A DNA stretch of 50,327 bases, from contig CAZIOB010000034.1 in assembly GCA_964540755.1 (NCBI GenBank), positions 1 to 50,327 of the forward strand, given 5' to 3'. Position 1 is the first letter of the stretch. Each line of letters starts with the position of its first letter. A program made the position numbers and the translations under genes. Below are positions 34,201-41,807 of the stretch, piece by piece. Source of the stretch: JAAYJR01 sp964540755. GTDB taxonomy: Bacteria; Bacteroidota; Bacteroidia; Bacteroidales; Prolixibacteraceae. The notes under the pieces were generated by a model. That model made no database searches, was not told the origin of the DNA, and was given only the letters and a program-made list of their open reading frames with translations.

Positions 34201-34508
34201 CTGATTGAAAAGCGATTATAGTCATGTAATATATTTTTAAGGACCTTCCGGGCATTTATACGGACTTTCTCTTTTGTAAATGCATTATTTTCAGTAAGGA
34301 TTTTCATATAATCCGATGATTTGTCCCCGGCAAGCAGAAACAACTGTCCGAGGATACGGCTTTTCATCTCATTGGTAGCTTTGTTAGTGAATGTAACCGC
34401 AAGAATATGTTTGTAGTTTGAAGGATTGGCAATTAATAATCTGAGATATTCTTCCACCAGCCGGAATGTTTTCCCTGAGCCAGCAGATGCTCTGTAAACA
34501 GTTAACAT
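31245..34508 (-). CDS. addA: AddA/RecB-like UvrD-family helicase-nuclease
   Basis: The 1087-residue protein has an N-terminal superfamily 1 helicase: Walker A ASAGSGKT (residues 7-14), AVTFTNKATNEMKSR, Walker B-like MLDEFQDTSALQW, GDVKQSIYRWRNSDW and, in the second RecA domain, RLLTVHKAKGLEFEAV and LVYVAFTRAK. The C-terminus holds an apparently complete RecB-type nuclease: GKLVHEIL, RPDRIMI, ILDYKWG and SQVRRYVKYL. It should process double-strand ends for recombination. The partner AddB-type subunit, which usually lies next to it, is not adjacent here. The start MLTVYRASAGSGKT places the Walker motif at its usual distance from the N-terminus. Dispersed repeat copy 3 lies just upstream. Confidence 0.9.
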   Translation of the reverse strand: MLTVYRASAGSGKTFRLVEEYLRLLIANPSNYKHILAVTFTNKATNEMKSRILGQLFLLAGDKSSDYMKILTENNAFTKEKVRINARKVLKNILHDYNRFSISTIDSFTQRVIKAFNRETGISPDFTLGLDDDLILDQAVDSLLSGIDKDKQLLSWLTGFSEEKIMENRSRKIEDDIKSLGKELFKEKFQIFFPDTKKSVYTRENLESFYRELNKMISGFRIILKNKADHCMRMIRERGFSVDDFLYKNTGIGGYLKKLAEGIITEPNTRVFAANDSAEKWYSKSHKQKDRLGELVENQLMPALNEILVFYEKNEISYKTACEIKKELRVLGIITDLKTEIQDILQEKGILQLSDSNLLLSKIIGETDSPFIYEKIGTRFNYFMLDEFQDTSALQWKNFKPLIFNSLSEGHKNLLAGDVKQSIYRWRNSDWNILATQIESDFPNFRPVEIPLEKNWRSRHNIIEFNNAAISELIKALEESVISDTGSELCAEKFRNIYKHLIQEPANPGSAGEGIVEINFIEQENFEITSCGLLVEQVKLLQDNGFKAGEIAILVRKNREGAKIVETFLEAAKKNENAAYNLTVLSGESLFLRASRGVNFVMLVLKTITDPDNIVYKTALLHLWYSWLKPSLKNNANTSLFDNGNSQNTVNIDSGQWPEEKYNEDAFEQELGPGIKKIKNKIFMTSLDETVTEISSLFGLFRISAELPFLQALIDKAAEMKLLLSNDLSNFLLWWKEKGYETSVSINEEVDSVRLLTVHKAKGLEFEAVLIPFFNWETSWPGSLPPLLWCRPREAPFDRFPLLPVKAGKILKKTIFREDYFEEKVNSYIDTLNLVYVAFTRAKSALFVNCINPGENIKQTNNNSPGNSINRVLKYALDEITGKDLLSMCRDKDNSVFRYGELPVFAKKEDNNDTNRIKKYWHRDFRDRLRLRINSEEFIMKDKQNRSVKNTGKLVHEILAEIKTINDIEKACNKAFKEGKINNTEKTDISAKLSASLIKPELYQWFEGNCRIITERELLTPAELVRPDRIMIFNDKAVILDYKWGERIPEKHKSQVRRYVKYLKESGFNKVEGYLWYINRDEVERVC

Positions 34509-34570
34509 GTTAGTTTTTAAAAATTTTGAAAATTTATTTGTAAAATTTAAAACAGACAGATATACTATAA

Positions 34571-34669
34571 TGAAACGAGCATTCTTGTATAATCAACCGG
34601 GAGTATGGTCAAAACATATGCCAGTTCCATATGATACCTTTGAAAATAATTAATTTTAATCATATGAAA
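34571..34669 (-). repeat. Dispersed intergenic repeat, copy 3 (about 99 bp, inverted)
   Basis: Read on the minus strand it starts TTTCATATGATT and ends TCGTTTCA. The first 60 bases are nearly identical to copies 1 and 2, except that both arms of the stem changed together: CATATGAT pairs with ATCATATG. The middle-distal part has diverged, while the last 12 bases are conserved. It directly abuts the stop codon of the gene ending at 34670. Confidence 0.88.
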
Positions 34670-35203
34670 TTAATATCCTTGTGTAACATTGAAACGTGTT
34701 TCGATCCGAAAATTTTTAGAAATATTATACTTCATAAACAATGTTGATCCCCGGAAATCAAAATTATTGGCATCAGGGAAAGGAGGAGCAGGAGAAAACA
34801 GGTGGTTTGCCCCAAAGCTGTATCCGCCTATGCTAAACCTGTCACTGACTTTGTAGCTTCCTTCACTCAAAACAATTCCGCTTACCGGCAGGTGTAAGGG
34901 GTAAAAACCGGTTAATCCGGCTTCTGACAAGCCATACTCCCATCCATTAAATGTAAGTCTGTTAAAACTATAGCTCCACCGGCCTGTCAGATCTTCGTTA
35001 AAATTAAATAAAGCCGGATGCACAATTTTTGATATGCCAGGGATAAGATCCTTTTCGGCAACCAGTTGCCCGTGCGGTAACTGTCCCTCAATGGCCGGAT
35101 TATATAACGAATCATTTTCAGTCAGTACGGGCATTAGGGGCTCCTGGGCAGTAGTACCGGTAAATAATAGTTGTAGTATTATTATATAATAAATAGTTTT
35201 CAC
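34670..35203 (-). CDS. Small secreted protein, probable outer-membrane beta-barrel fragment
   Basis: The 177-residue protein has a signal peptide (cleavage near residue 19, GTTAQ). Repeated short amphipathic, aromatic-rich strands follow in the C-terminal two thirds (LTGRWSYSFNRLTFNG, SIGGYSFGANHLF, STLFMKYNISKNFRIETRFNV), as in outer membrane barrels. It is short for a full barrel, so it may be a small porin-like protein or may pair with another component. I recognise no named family. A -7 box lies at 35221-35228. Its stop codon touches dispersed repeat copy 3. Confidence 0.65.
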   Translation of the reverse strand: MKTIYYIIILQLLFTGTTAQEPLMPVLTENDSLYNPAIEGQLPHGQLVAEKDLIPGISKIVHPALFNFNEDLTGRWSYSFNRLTFNGWEYGLSEAGLTGFYPLHLPVSGIVLSEGSYKVSDRFSIGGYSFGANHLFSPAPPFPDANNFDFRGSTLFMKYNISKNFRIETRFNVTQGY

Positions 35204-35220
35204 AGTAAACTCTTTTTGTT

Positions 35221-35228
35221 CAAAATTA
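35221..35228 (-). promoter_or_regulatory. -7 promoter element of the small secreted protein gene
   Basis: On the minus strand it reads TAATTTTG, 17 bases before the start codon, matching TAnnTTTG. Confidence 0.5.
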
Positions 35229-35413
35229 AAAAACTTTGATATATTTTCTAAAAGCCTCGCAGGTTTTAATTTTTTTATTTACATATCAAGACAGGCTTTT
35301 CCCCTGAAGATTTTTTATAAATATTTACATTATTCCGCTTATTTGAGGTAATCGTATCAGGATATTAGTTATTATCAAGACAGTATGAATTGTTTATTCC
35401 GTGCAATTAACAG

Positions 35414-35446
35414 TTTGATCCGGTTGTTTTAAAATCCGTATATTTG
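35414..35446 (+). promoter_or_regulatory. Promoter of fabD
   Basis: TTTG (35414-35417), a 21-base spacer and TATATTTG (35439-35446) form a textbook Bacteroidota promoter, 24 bases before the start codon. Confidence 0.78.
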
Positions 35447-35470
35447 TCGGGAATTTAAAATGATCTATCG

Positions 35471-36358
35471 ATGAAGGCATATGTTTTCCCAGGCCAGGGA
35501 GCACAATATCCCGGAATGGGCAAAGAGTTATATGAAAATTCTGAAACAGCCAGAACTTTGTTTGAAAAAGCAGATGAGATTTTAGGTTTTCCCATTACCC
35601 AAATAATGTTTGAAGGAACTGAGGAAGATCTGAAACAGACCAGGGTTACGCAGCCGGCTATCTTTCTGCATTCGGTTTTACTGGCTAAAATATTAAAAGA
35701 TTTCAATCCCGGAATGGTTGCCGGCCATTCGCTGGGAGAATTCTCAGCGCTGGTTGCCAGCGGGTCTCTTAATTTTGAGGATGGACTGAAACTGGTTTTC
35801 AATCGCGCTATGGCAATGCAAAAAGCATGTGAAATGGATAATTCTGCAATGGCGGCTATTGTCGGGCTTGATGATGATGTGGTTGAAGAGGTATGCCGGT
35901 CAATTGACGAAATTGTTATTCCTGCTAATTATAATTGTCCCGGCCAGTTAGTGATCTCCGGATCTGAAGCAGGTGTGGAAAAGGCTTGCATACTGCTGAG
36001 TGAGAAAGGGGCGCGCCGTGCCGTCAGACTGTCAGTCAGCGGCGCATTCCATTCCCCTTTTATGGAACCTGCCCGTGAAGAACTTGCCAAAGCTATTGAA
36101 TCCACAATATTCAGACACCCTGTTTGTCCTGTTTATCAAAATGTATCTGCTAAGCCTGTAACTGACCCAAACGAGATCAGGGAAAATCTGATAGCACAGT
36201 TGACAACCCCGGTAAAATGGACACAGACAGTGCAGAATATGATTACAGACGGGGCTACATCTTTTACTGAAATAGGGCCGGGTAAGGTTTTGCAGGGACT
36301 GGTAAAGAGGGTGGATAAGGACATGGAAACGTCCGGAATCGACCGGTTTGACGGGTAA
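35471..36358 (+). CDS. fabD: Malonyl-CoA:ACP transacylase
   Basis: FabD loads malonyl groups onto acyl carrier protein to start fatty acid elongation. The 295-residue product has the oxyanion glutamine in FPGQGAQ (Q9 and Q11), the catalytic serine S87 in GHSLGE, the conserved arginine of the substrate pocket, the second catalytic histidine in GAFHSPFM (near 194) and ITEIGPGKVL-like sequence at the end (FTEIGPGKVLQGL). The length is normal. It stands alone, without other fab genes, behind its own strong promoter. Confidence 0.97.
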   Translation: MKAYVFPGQGAQYPGMGKELYENSETARTLFEKADEILGFPITQIMFEGTEEDLKQTRVTQPAIFLHSVLLAKILKDFNPGMVAGHSLGEFSALVASGSLNFEDGLKLVFNRAMAMQKACEMDNSAMAAIVGLDDDVVEEVCRSIDEIVIPANYNCPGQLVISGSEAGVEKACILLSEKGARRAVRLSVSGAFHSPFMEPAREELAKAIESTIFRHPVCPVYQNVSAKPVTDPNEIRENLIAQLTTPVKWTQTVQNMITDGATSFTEIGPGKVLQGLVKRVDKDMETSGIDRFDG

Positions 36359-36363
36359 CCGTT

Positions 36364-36461
36364 TAATATTATCAGCGGTTAGCCGGCATTAGGGTGTAAT
36401 TCAAATTGTGGAATAATTTTTCCTGATACAATCCGGGCATCTGTAATATTATCAGCGGTTA
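36364..36461 (+). repeat. Pair of 18-base direct repeats
   Basis: TAATATTATCAGCGGTTA occurs identically at 36364-36381 and 36444-36461, 80 bases apart, in the intergenic region after fabD. The repeat may mark a local duplication or a binding site; no gene is visible here. Confidence 0.7.
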
Positions 36462-36559
36462 AGGTGTCGGTATAAATAAGATCATTTTTTTATTTTTCCC
36501 TTTCATTTGAGCGGCTTAATAATTTTTTCCGACTTTTACAGTTTTATAAAAAAAATAAA

Positions 36560-37681
36560 TTGAAGTCAGAGGCAAAAAAAAGAGTTATTGTTTCGGTGAC
36601 CAATGACCTGGTTTGTGACAGCCGTGTTCATAAAGTCTGTACCACCCTTCTGAATATGGGGTTTGATATTATTCTGGCCGGAAGAAAACTGGCTGGCAGT
36701 CCTTTGCTTTCGCAGCGGGAATACAAGACAAAAAGATTCAGGTTGCCCTTTAATAAAGGATTACTTTTCTATGCATGTTATAATATTCGTCTGTTTTATT
36801 TTTTACTTATTTCAGATTTTGACCTGTTGCTGGCAAATGACCTTGATACGCTTCCGGCTAATTTTATTATTTCCAGAATAAAGAGAAAGCCTCTTGTTTA
36901 TGACAGCCATGAATATTACACTGAAGCGCCCGAACTGATTTCACGTCCCCGCATTAAGCGCATATGGGAATGGATGGAAAAGAAAATGGTTCCCCGCCTG
37001 GATCATGCATATACTGTTTGTGATTCTATCGCGAAAATATATTCACAAAAATACAATACCGTTTTTAAAGTAGTGCGTAATGCTTCACCCAAGAGGGAAT
37101 TAATACAATCTGATAACACTGTCAGTCCTGTTGACGGTCCCATGATACTTTACCAGGGAGCTCTGAACAAAGGACGTGGATTGCGGCAGGCGGTTATGGC
37201 AATGAAACTCGTTGAAGATGCATATCTTGTAATTGCCGGTGATGGCAATGAAAAAAATGATTTAGAGAGCCTTGTTCAAAAAGAGGGCCTTAATGGAAAA
37301 GTAAAGTTTTTAGGGAGACTTCCGCTTGAGGAGCTGGCCGGGTTAACGCCACATGCTGCAATAGGACTTTCAGTTGAAGAAGATACAGGATTAAATTATC
37401 ACTTTGCACTTCCCAACAAGTTGTTTGATTATATACAGTCCCTTGTACCAGTCGTGGTATCAGACCTGCCCGAAATGTCATCAATTGTGCGTAAATACGG
37501 GATAGGCATTGTTGCTCCTTCCCTCCATCCTGAGAGTCTTGCTGAAATTTTCAGACAAATGCTGTACGATTCAAAAATGAGAGAAATCTGGAAACAGAAT
37601 TTGAAGGCAGCAGCAAATGAGCTGACCTGGGAGAATGAAGAAATAAAGGTCAGAGAGATTTTTAAACCATTTTTAGATTAA
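36560..37681 (+). CDS. GT4-family glycosyltransferase
   Basis: The 373-residue product has a two-Rossmann GT-B fold. The N-terminal acceptor domain begins VIVSVTNDLVCDSRVHK and includes LLLANDLDTLP and YDSHEYYTE. The C-terminal donor domain has ILYQGALNKGRGLRQAV, VIAGDGNE, VKFLGRLP and the E-x7-E-like segment LSVEEDTGLNYHFALPNKLFDYI of GT4 enzymes. The start is a TTG at 36560; the next ATG would remove the first strand of the fold, so TTG is favoured. Donor and acceptor are unknown. It probably works in surface polysaccharide synthesis, but no polysaccharide cluster surrounds it. Confidence 0.88.
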   Translation: MKSEAKKRVIVSVTNDLVCDSRVHKVCTTLLNMGFDIILAGRKLAGSPLLSQREYKTKRFRLPFNKGLLFYACYNIRLFYFLLISDFDLLLANDLDTLPANFIISRIKRKPLVYDSHEYYTEAPELISRPRIKRIWEWMEKKMVPRLDHAYTVCDSIAKIYSQKYNTVFKVVRNASPKRELIQSDNTVSPVDGPMILYQGALNKGRGLRQAVMAMKLVEDAYLVIAGDGNEKNDLESLVQKEGLNGKVKFLGRLPLEELAGLTPHAAIGLSVEEDTGLNYHFALPNKLFDYIQSLVPVVVSDLPEMSSIVRKYGIGIVAPSLHPESLAEIFRQMLYDSKMREIWKQNLKAAANELTWENEEIKVREIFKPFLD

Positions 37682-37794
37682 TCAGGACAGGTAAAATTCA
37701 AGACATAAAACAGTGATCAGATATTTGAAGCTATTGTCTGAAAAAATTTTAATGATATCCGGAGGAGATTAAACAGATGGCCGGGGAATTGATG

Positions 37795-38520
37795 TTAAAA
37801 CAGGCCTGCAAGAACGTTTATATCTTCAAGTTCACTGATCCTGCCGGCAGAACAGATCAATGTTCTCGAAGGCTTTTTTGAAATTGCGGCATAGTCGTGT
37901 GAGGCAATTAATACCGTAATGCCCTCTCTGTTCAGATCAAGGAAAAGATCAAGAATCTCTTTTGATGTTTCCGGGTCGAGGTTACCTGTGGGTTCATCCG
38001 CAAGGATAATGCGGGGGTCATTAAGTATTGCCCTGGATATGGCAATCCTTTGCTGTTCCCCCCCGCTAAGCTGATGGGGCATTTTATCTTTTTGTGGCAA
38101 CATATTAACCCGGCGGAGTACTTTTTCTATCCGGTTATCAATTTCCTTTTTGTTTTTCCACCCGGTAGATCTAAGCACAAAGAGGAGGTTCCTGTAAACA
38201 TTCCGGTCTGACAACAACCTGAAATCCTGGAATACAACTCCCAGTTTTCTTCGGAGCATAGCTATTTCCTTGTGTCTGGATAACGGTAAATTAAATCCGG
38301 CTACTGATGCAAATCCTTTAATTAATGGCAGTTCTGCATTCAGTGTTTTTATCAGGCTGGTTTTTCCGGTGCCTGTCCTGCCGACTATATAGACAAATTC
38401 GCCTTGCATGACAGTAAGATTCACGTCACAGAGCACAATTTGACTGCCCTGATAAATATCTGAATTAATTAGTTCTATTTCTTTATTTTTATCCAATTTA
38501 ATCCGGGTTTTTTCAGACAC
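37795..38520 (-). CDS. ftsE: Cell-division ABC ATPase FtsE
   Basis: The 241-residue ATPase has Walker A GRTGTGKTS (residues 47-55), LRRKLGVVFQDFRLL typical of FtsE, signature LSGGEQQR, Walker B IILADEPTGNLD and the switch histidine in IASHD. FtsE with FtsX controls septal peptidoglycan hydrolysis. ftsX is not next to it, which I recall as common in Bacteroidota. The nominal start is GTG at 38520, but that codon overlaps a -7 box (38520-38527), so translation may instead begin at the in-frame TTG at 38496. Confidence 0.88.
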   Translation of the reverse strand: MSEKTRIKLDKNKEIELINSDIYQGSQIVLCDVNLTVMQGEFVYIVGRTGTGKTSLIKTLNAELPLIKGFASVAGFNLPLSRHKEIAMLRRKLGVVFQDFRLLSDRNVYRNLLFVLRSTGWKNKKEIDNRIEKVLRRVNMLPQKDKMPHQLSGGEQQRIAISRAILNDPRIILADEPTGNLDPETSKEILDLFLDLNREGITVLIASHDYAAISKKPSRTLICSAGRISELEDINVLAGLF

Positions 38521-38527
38521 AAACTTA
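38520..38527 (-). promoter_or_regulatory. -7 promoter element overlapping the nominal ftsE start
   Basis: On the minus strand it reads TAAGTTTG, and its G is the first base of the GTG start codon. If used, transcription begins a few bases inside the annotated ORF. Confidence 0.45.
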
Positions 38528-38721
38528 ATTTTTTTTCTGCATTCGGATAATAATTGTGAGAAATAAACAGTTTCTTGTTAAGAAAACAGGATGTTAATTG
38601 GCAGCACATGAAAAGGATTATTTCTATTTTAGAAAAATATTTTTATTTGCAAAACGGTTTTCAGTAAATTTCTAATCCTTATAATGTCATTATTTTCAAT
38701 AAAATATGAAACAATTTAAGC

Positions 38722-41700
38722 ATGAAAACATTACGTACTATATTATTATTTCAAACCTTTATTATTTTGATTAATTTTCCGGTTATTGCCCAGGAAACAG
38801 AATTTTTCAATGATGTTGAAGAAGATATCCAGATAGCGGCAGATCTATTTCGCCGGGGCAGATACAGTGCAGCATATCTTCAATATGAAAAGGTTCAGCA
38901 ACAAGTGGATCCAAAGTCGGAAATATATTCTGAAGCTTTGTATTTTAAATCTGTTTCTGCCATGAAAGCGGGATATTCTTCAGGTTATAAAATGTTAGAA
39001 AAGTTCATATCAGAACATCCCGAGAGCCCGTATATTGGCCGGGCATGGTTTAATCTGGGTGATTACCAGTTTGATAAAAGGCATTATCCGGCCGTACTTA
39101 CCAGTTACAGTCATGTTGACAATTCCGCCCTGGATGAAAATGAGCAGATAACATTAAAATATCAAAGCGGGTATTCAAATCTTATGATGGAAAATAATGA
39201 TCAGGCAATCGATTATTTTTATGACATTAAAGACAAGAATCATATATACAGCAGGCCTGCAACATATTACTGGGCGCATTTAATGTATCTTGATGAAAAT
39301 TATCAGTCGGCGCTCGAAGGTTTCTCAAAACTGAATGGTGACCTTGTATATTCAAGGTTTATACCGGTGTATGTCAGCCATATTTATTACAAACAGCAGA
39401 AATACAATGAAGTGGTAAACTATACCACTGGTATTATTGATGATGTAGAAGAAGAGCATAAAAGTGAGTTATCGAAAATTATAGGTGATTCCTATTTCCA
39501 TCTCCGGGAATATGAAAATGCTATCCCGTATCTTGAATTCTACTATGAAACACCTGGGTCCAAGACACGTGAAGACAATTACATCCTGGGTTATTGTTAT
39601 TATGACCAGGGTCGCTATGACAAGGCTGTGCCCCTTCTTGAGAATGCTTCAAAGGGGAAAGATGAAATGGCTCAGAATGCTTATTATCACCTGGCCGATT
39701 CATATATTAAGCTTGACGAAAAGGAAAAGGCCAGGGTTGCATTTGAAGCTGCTTCACAGTTTGATTTTAATGAAAGAATAAAAGAAGATGCGTTGTTCAG
39801 TTTTGCCAAGCTTACCTATGAATTATCTTATTCCCCTTTCAACGAGACTATCAAAGCTTTCGAACGTTATATTTCCCTGTATCCCGATTCAGAAAGGAAT
39901 ACGGAAGCATACCGTTACCTGACGGAGGTATTTATGGTAACCCGTAATTACAGTGATGCGATAAATGCCATTGAAAAAATTGAAGTAAAATCGACCGAGA
40001 TCAAGAGGGCTTACCAGCGTGTCACTTTTTACCGCGGCCTCGAGCTTTTCAATAATCTGGCATACAATCAGGCTATTGACTATTTTGATATTTCTCTGGA
40101 AAATGGCAGCCATGACAGGGAACTTAATGCCCGTGCCCTATTTTGGAAAGCTGAAGCATTATACAGGGTGGGCGACTATCAAAATTCTGTAGCATCCTAT
40201 TCTGAATTTCTGAATACCCCGGGCGCTTTTTCACTTGCGGAATTTAAAGATGCTGAATATAATTTGGGTTATGCATATTTTAAGCTTAAGGATTACAGGC
40301 AGGCCGCCTTGCATTTCCGGAATTATATCAATTCCCTCGATGAGCAACGTACTGAAAAAGTGGCGGATGCGTTTAACCGGGTAGGTGATTATTACTTTTT
40401 CAATACCGATTATTCTTCAGCCGGCAAAAATTACAGGAAAGCTTATGATATGAAAATATTTGAACCTGATTATTCACTTTATCAAATAGCTTTTTGTCTT
40501 GGTTTACAACAGGATCAGCGGGGTAAGATCAATTCCCTGGAGCTCCTGCGGACTGATTTTCCCGATTCCGATTATGCTGATGACGCCATATATGAATTGG
40601 GACGCACACATGAGAGGATGGGTAATAACAGCCAGGCTATCCTGAATTACAAGTATATCATTTCAAAGTATCCTGAAAGTTTTTTGTATAAGAAGGCGCT
40701 TTTACAACTGGGATTGATTAATTATAACAGTGGAGATATGGCAAAAGCTTTAGAACAATATAAGGAGGTGGTTGAAAAATTTCCCGGTACCCAGGAATCG
40801 CAGACTGCTCTGCTTGGCATAAAGAATTGTTATGTTGAAATGAATAATATTGATGCCTATTTTGATTACAATAGAAATCTTGGTAGTGGTGCAAGTGTGA
40901 CTACTTCTGAAAGGGACTCTTTAACATATATGGCTGCGGAACGTCTTTATATGTCCGGCAACGAGCGGGCAGCAGATCAATTACAGAAGTATTTACAGGA
41001 ATTTCCAAATGGCAGTTTTGCAATTAATGCACATTTCTATCTGGCGGACCTGCTATATAAAGACGGCAGTTATGCAAGGGCTAACGAACATTATTTATAT
41101 GTAGCAGGGCAACCAAATAATATTTTCAGTGAACAGGCCTTATCAAAATCATCTGAACTAACATTTAATGCCGGTATGTACAGTGAGGCTCTTGATCTTT
41201 TTGACAAGCTTGAATCTGTTGCAAACAGTAAATGGAATATTTTAAAGGCATATACAGGACAGATGCGGTGCCACTTCCGGCTGGATCATTACAAGGAGGC
41301 CATTGAAGCTGCCAACAAGGTCATTAATTACAAAGAGGTAAATGAGGCATGGCTGAGAGAGGCCAATTATATATCCGGTAAATCATATTTTCTTTCAGGT
41401 GATTTGAACAGAGCTATTTCTCCGTTAAAAGAGGTTGCAACCGATACCAAGCTGGAACAGGGCGCTGAAGCAAAATTTCTTATTTCCGGAATTTATTACA
41501 GGCAGAATAATGTGCAGAAAGCAGAGGATGAGATCATGGATTTTATTTCAAAAGGGACACCTTTCCAGTATTGGCTTGGCAAAGCCTTTCTCCTGCTGGC
41601 TGATATTTACACCGGCAGGAATGATCTTTTCCAGGCCAAGCATACTCTCAGGAGCGTAGTAGAAAATTATAGCGTTGAAGATGACGGTATAAAAGCTGAA

Positions 41701-41796
41701 GCAAAGGAAAAACTTAATGAGATTGAGACCCGGGAGCAGATTGAACAGCAGGAAGCCAGGGACAGTTCCTTTCAATTAAAAATAAATAATAATTAA
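38722..41796 (+). CDS. Large periplasmic tetratricopeptide-repeat protein
   Basis: The 1024-residue protein has a signal peptide (cleavage near residue 23, PVIAQ) and then TPR-like helical repeats along nearly its whole length. Examples are AADLFRRGRYSAAYLQYEKV, RAWFNLGDYQFDKRHYPAV, YYHLADSYIKLDEKEKARV, YELGRTHERMGNNSQAIL and AHFYLADLLYKDGSYARAN. Such repeats resemble those of CpoB/YbgF and BamD and serve protein-protein contact in the periplasm. The C-terminus is charged and Glu/Gln-rich, without a sorting domain. It is followed after 11 bases by an outer-membrane barrel gene, so the pair probably works together in the envelope. The exact function is unknown. Confidence 0.85.
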   Translation: MKTLRTILLFQTFIILINFPVIAQETEFFNDVEEDIQIAADLFRRGRYSAAYLQYEKVQQQVDPKSEIYSEALYFKSVSAMKAGYSSGYKMLEKFISEHPESPYIGRAWFNLGDYQFDKRHYPAVLTSYSHVDNSALDENEQITLKYQSGYSNLMMENNDQAIDYFYDIKDKNHIYSRPATYYWAHLMYLDENYQSALEGFSKLNGDLVYSRFIPVYVSHIYYKQQKYNEVVNYTTGIIDDVEEEHKSELSKIIGDSYFHLREYENAIPYLEFYYETPGSKTREDNYILGYCYYDQGRYDKAVPLLENASKGKDEMAQNAYYHLADSYIKLDEKEKARVAFEAASQFDFNERIKEDALFSFAKLTYELSYSPFNETIKAFERYISLYPDSERNTEAYRYLTEVFMVTRNYSDAINAIEKIEVKSTEIKRAYQRVTFYRGLELFNNLAYNQAIDYFDISLENGSHDRELNARALFWKAEALYRVGDYQNSVASYSEFLNTPGAFSLAEFKDAEYNLGYAYFKLKDYRQAALHFRNYINSLDEQRTEKVADAFNRVGDYYFFNTDYSSAGKNYRKAYDMKIFEPDYSLYQIAFCLGLQQDQRGKINSLELLRTDFPDSDYADDAIYELGRTHERMGNNSQAILNYKYIISKYPESFLYKKALLQLGLINYNSGDMAKALEQYKEVVEKFPGTQESQTALLGIKNCYVEMNNIDAYFDYNRNLGSGASVTTSERDSLTYMAAERLYMSGNERAADQLQKYLQEFPNGSFAINAHFYLADLLYKDGSYARANEHYLYVAGQPNNIFSEQALSKSSELTFNAGMYSEALDLFDKLESVANSKWNILKAYTGQMRCHFRLDHYKEAIEAANKVINYKEVNEAWLREANYISGKSYFLSGDLNRAISPLKEVATDTKLEQGAEAKFLISGIYYRQNNVQKAEDEIMDFISKGTPFQYWLGKAFLLLADIYTGRNDLFQAKHTLRSVVENYSVEDDGIKAEAKEKLNEIETREQIEQQEARDSSFQLKINNN

Positions 41797-41807
41797 ATAA
41801 TTTGGCT

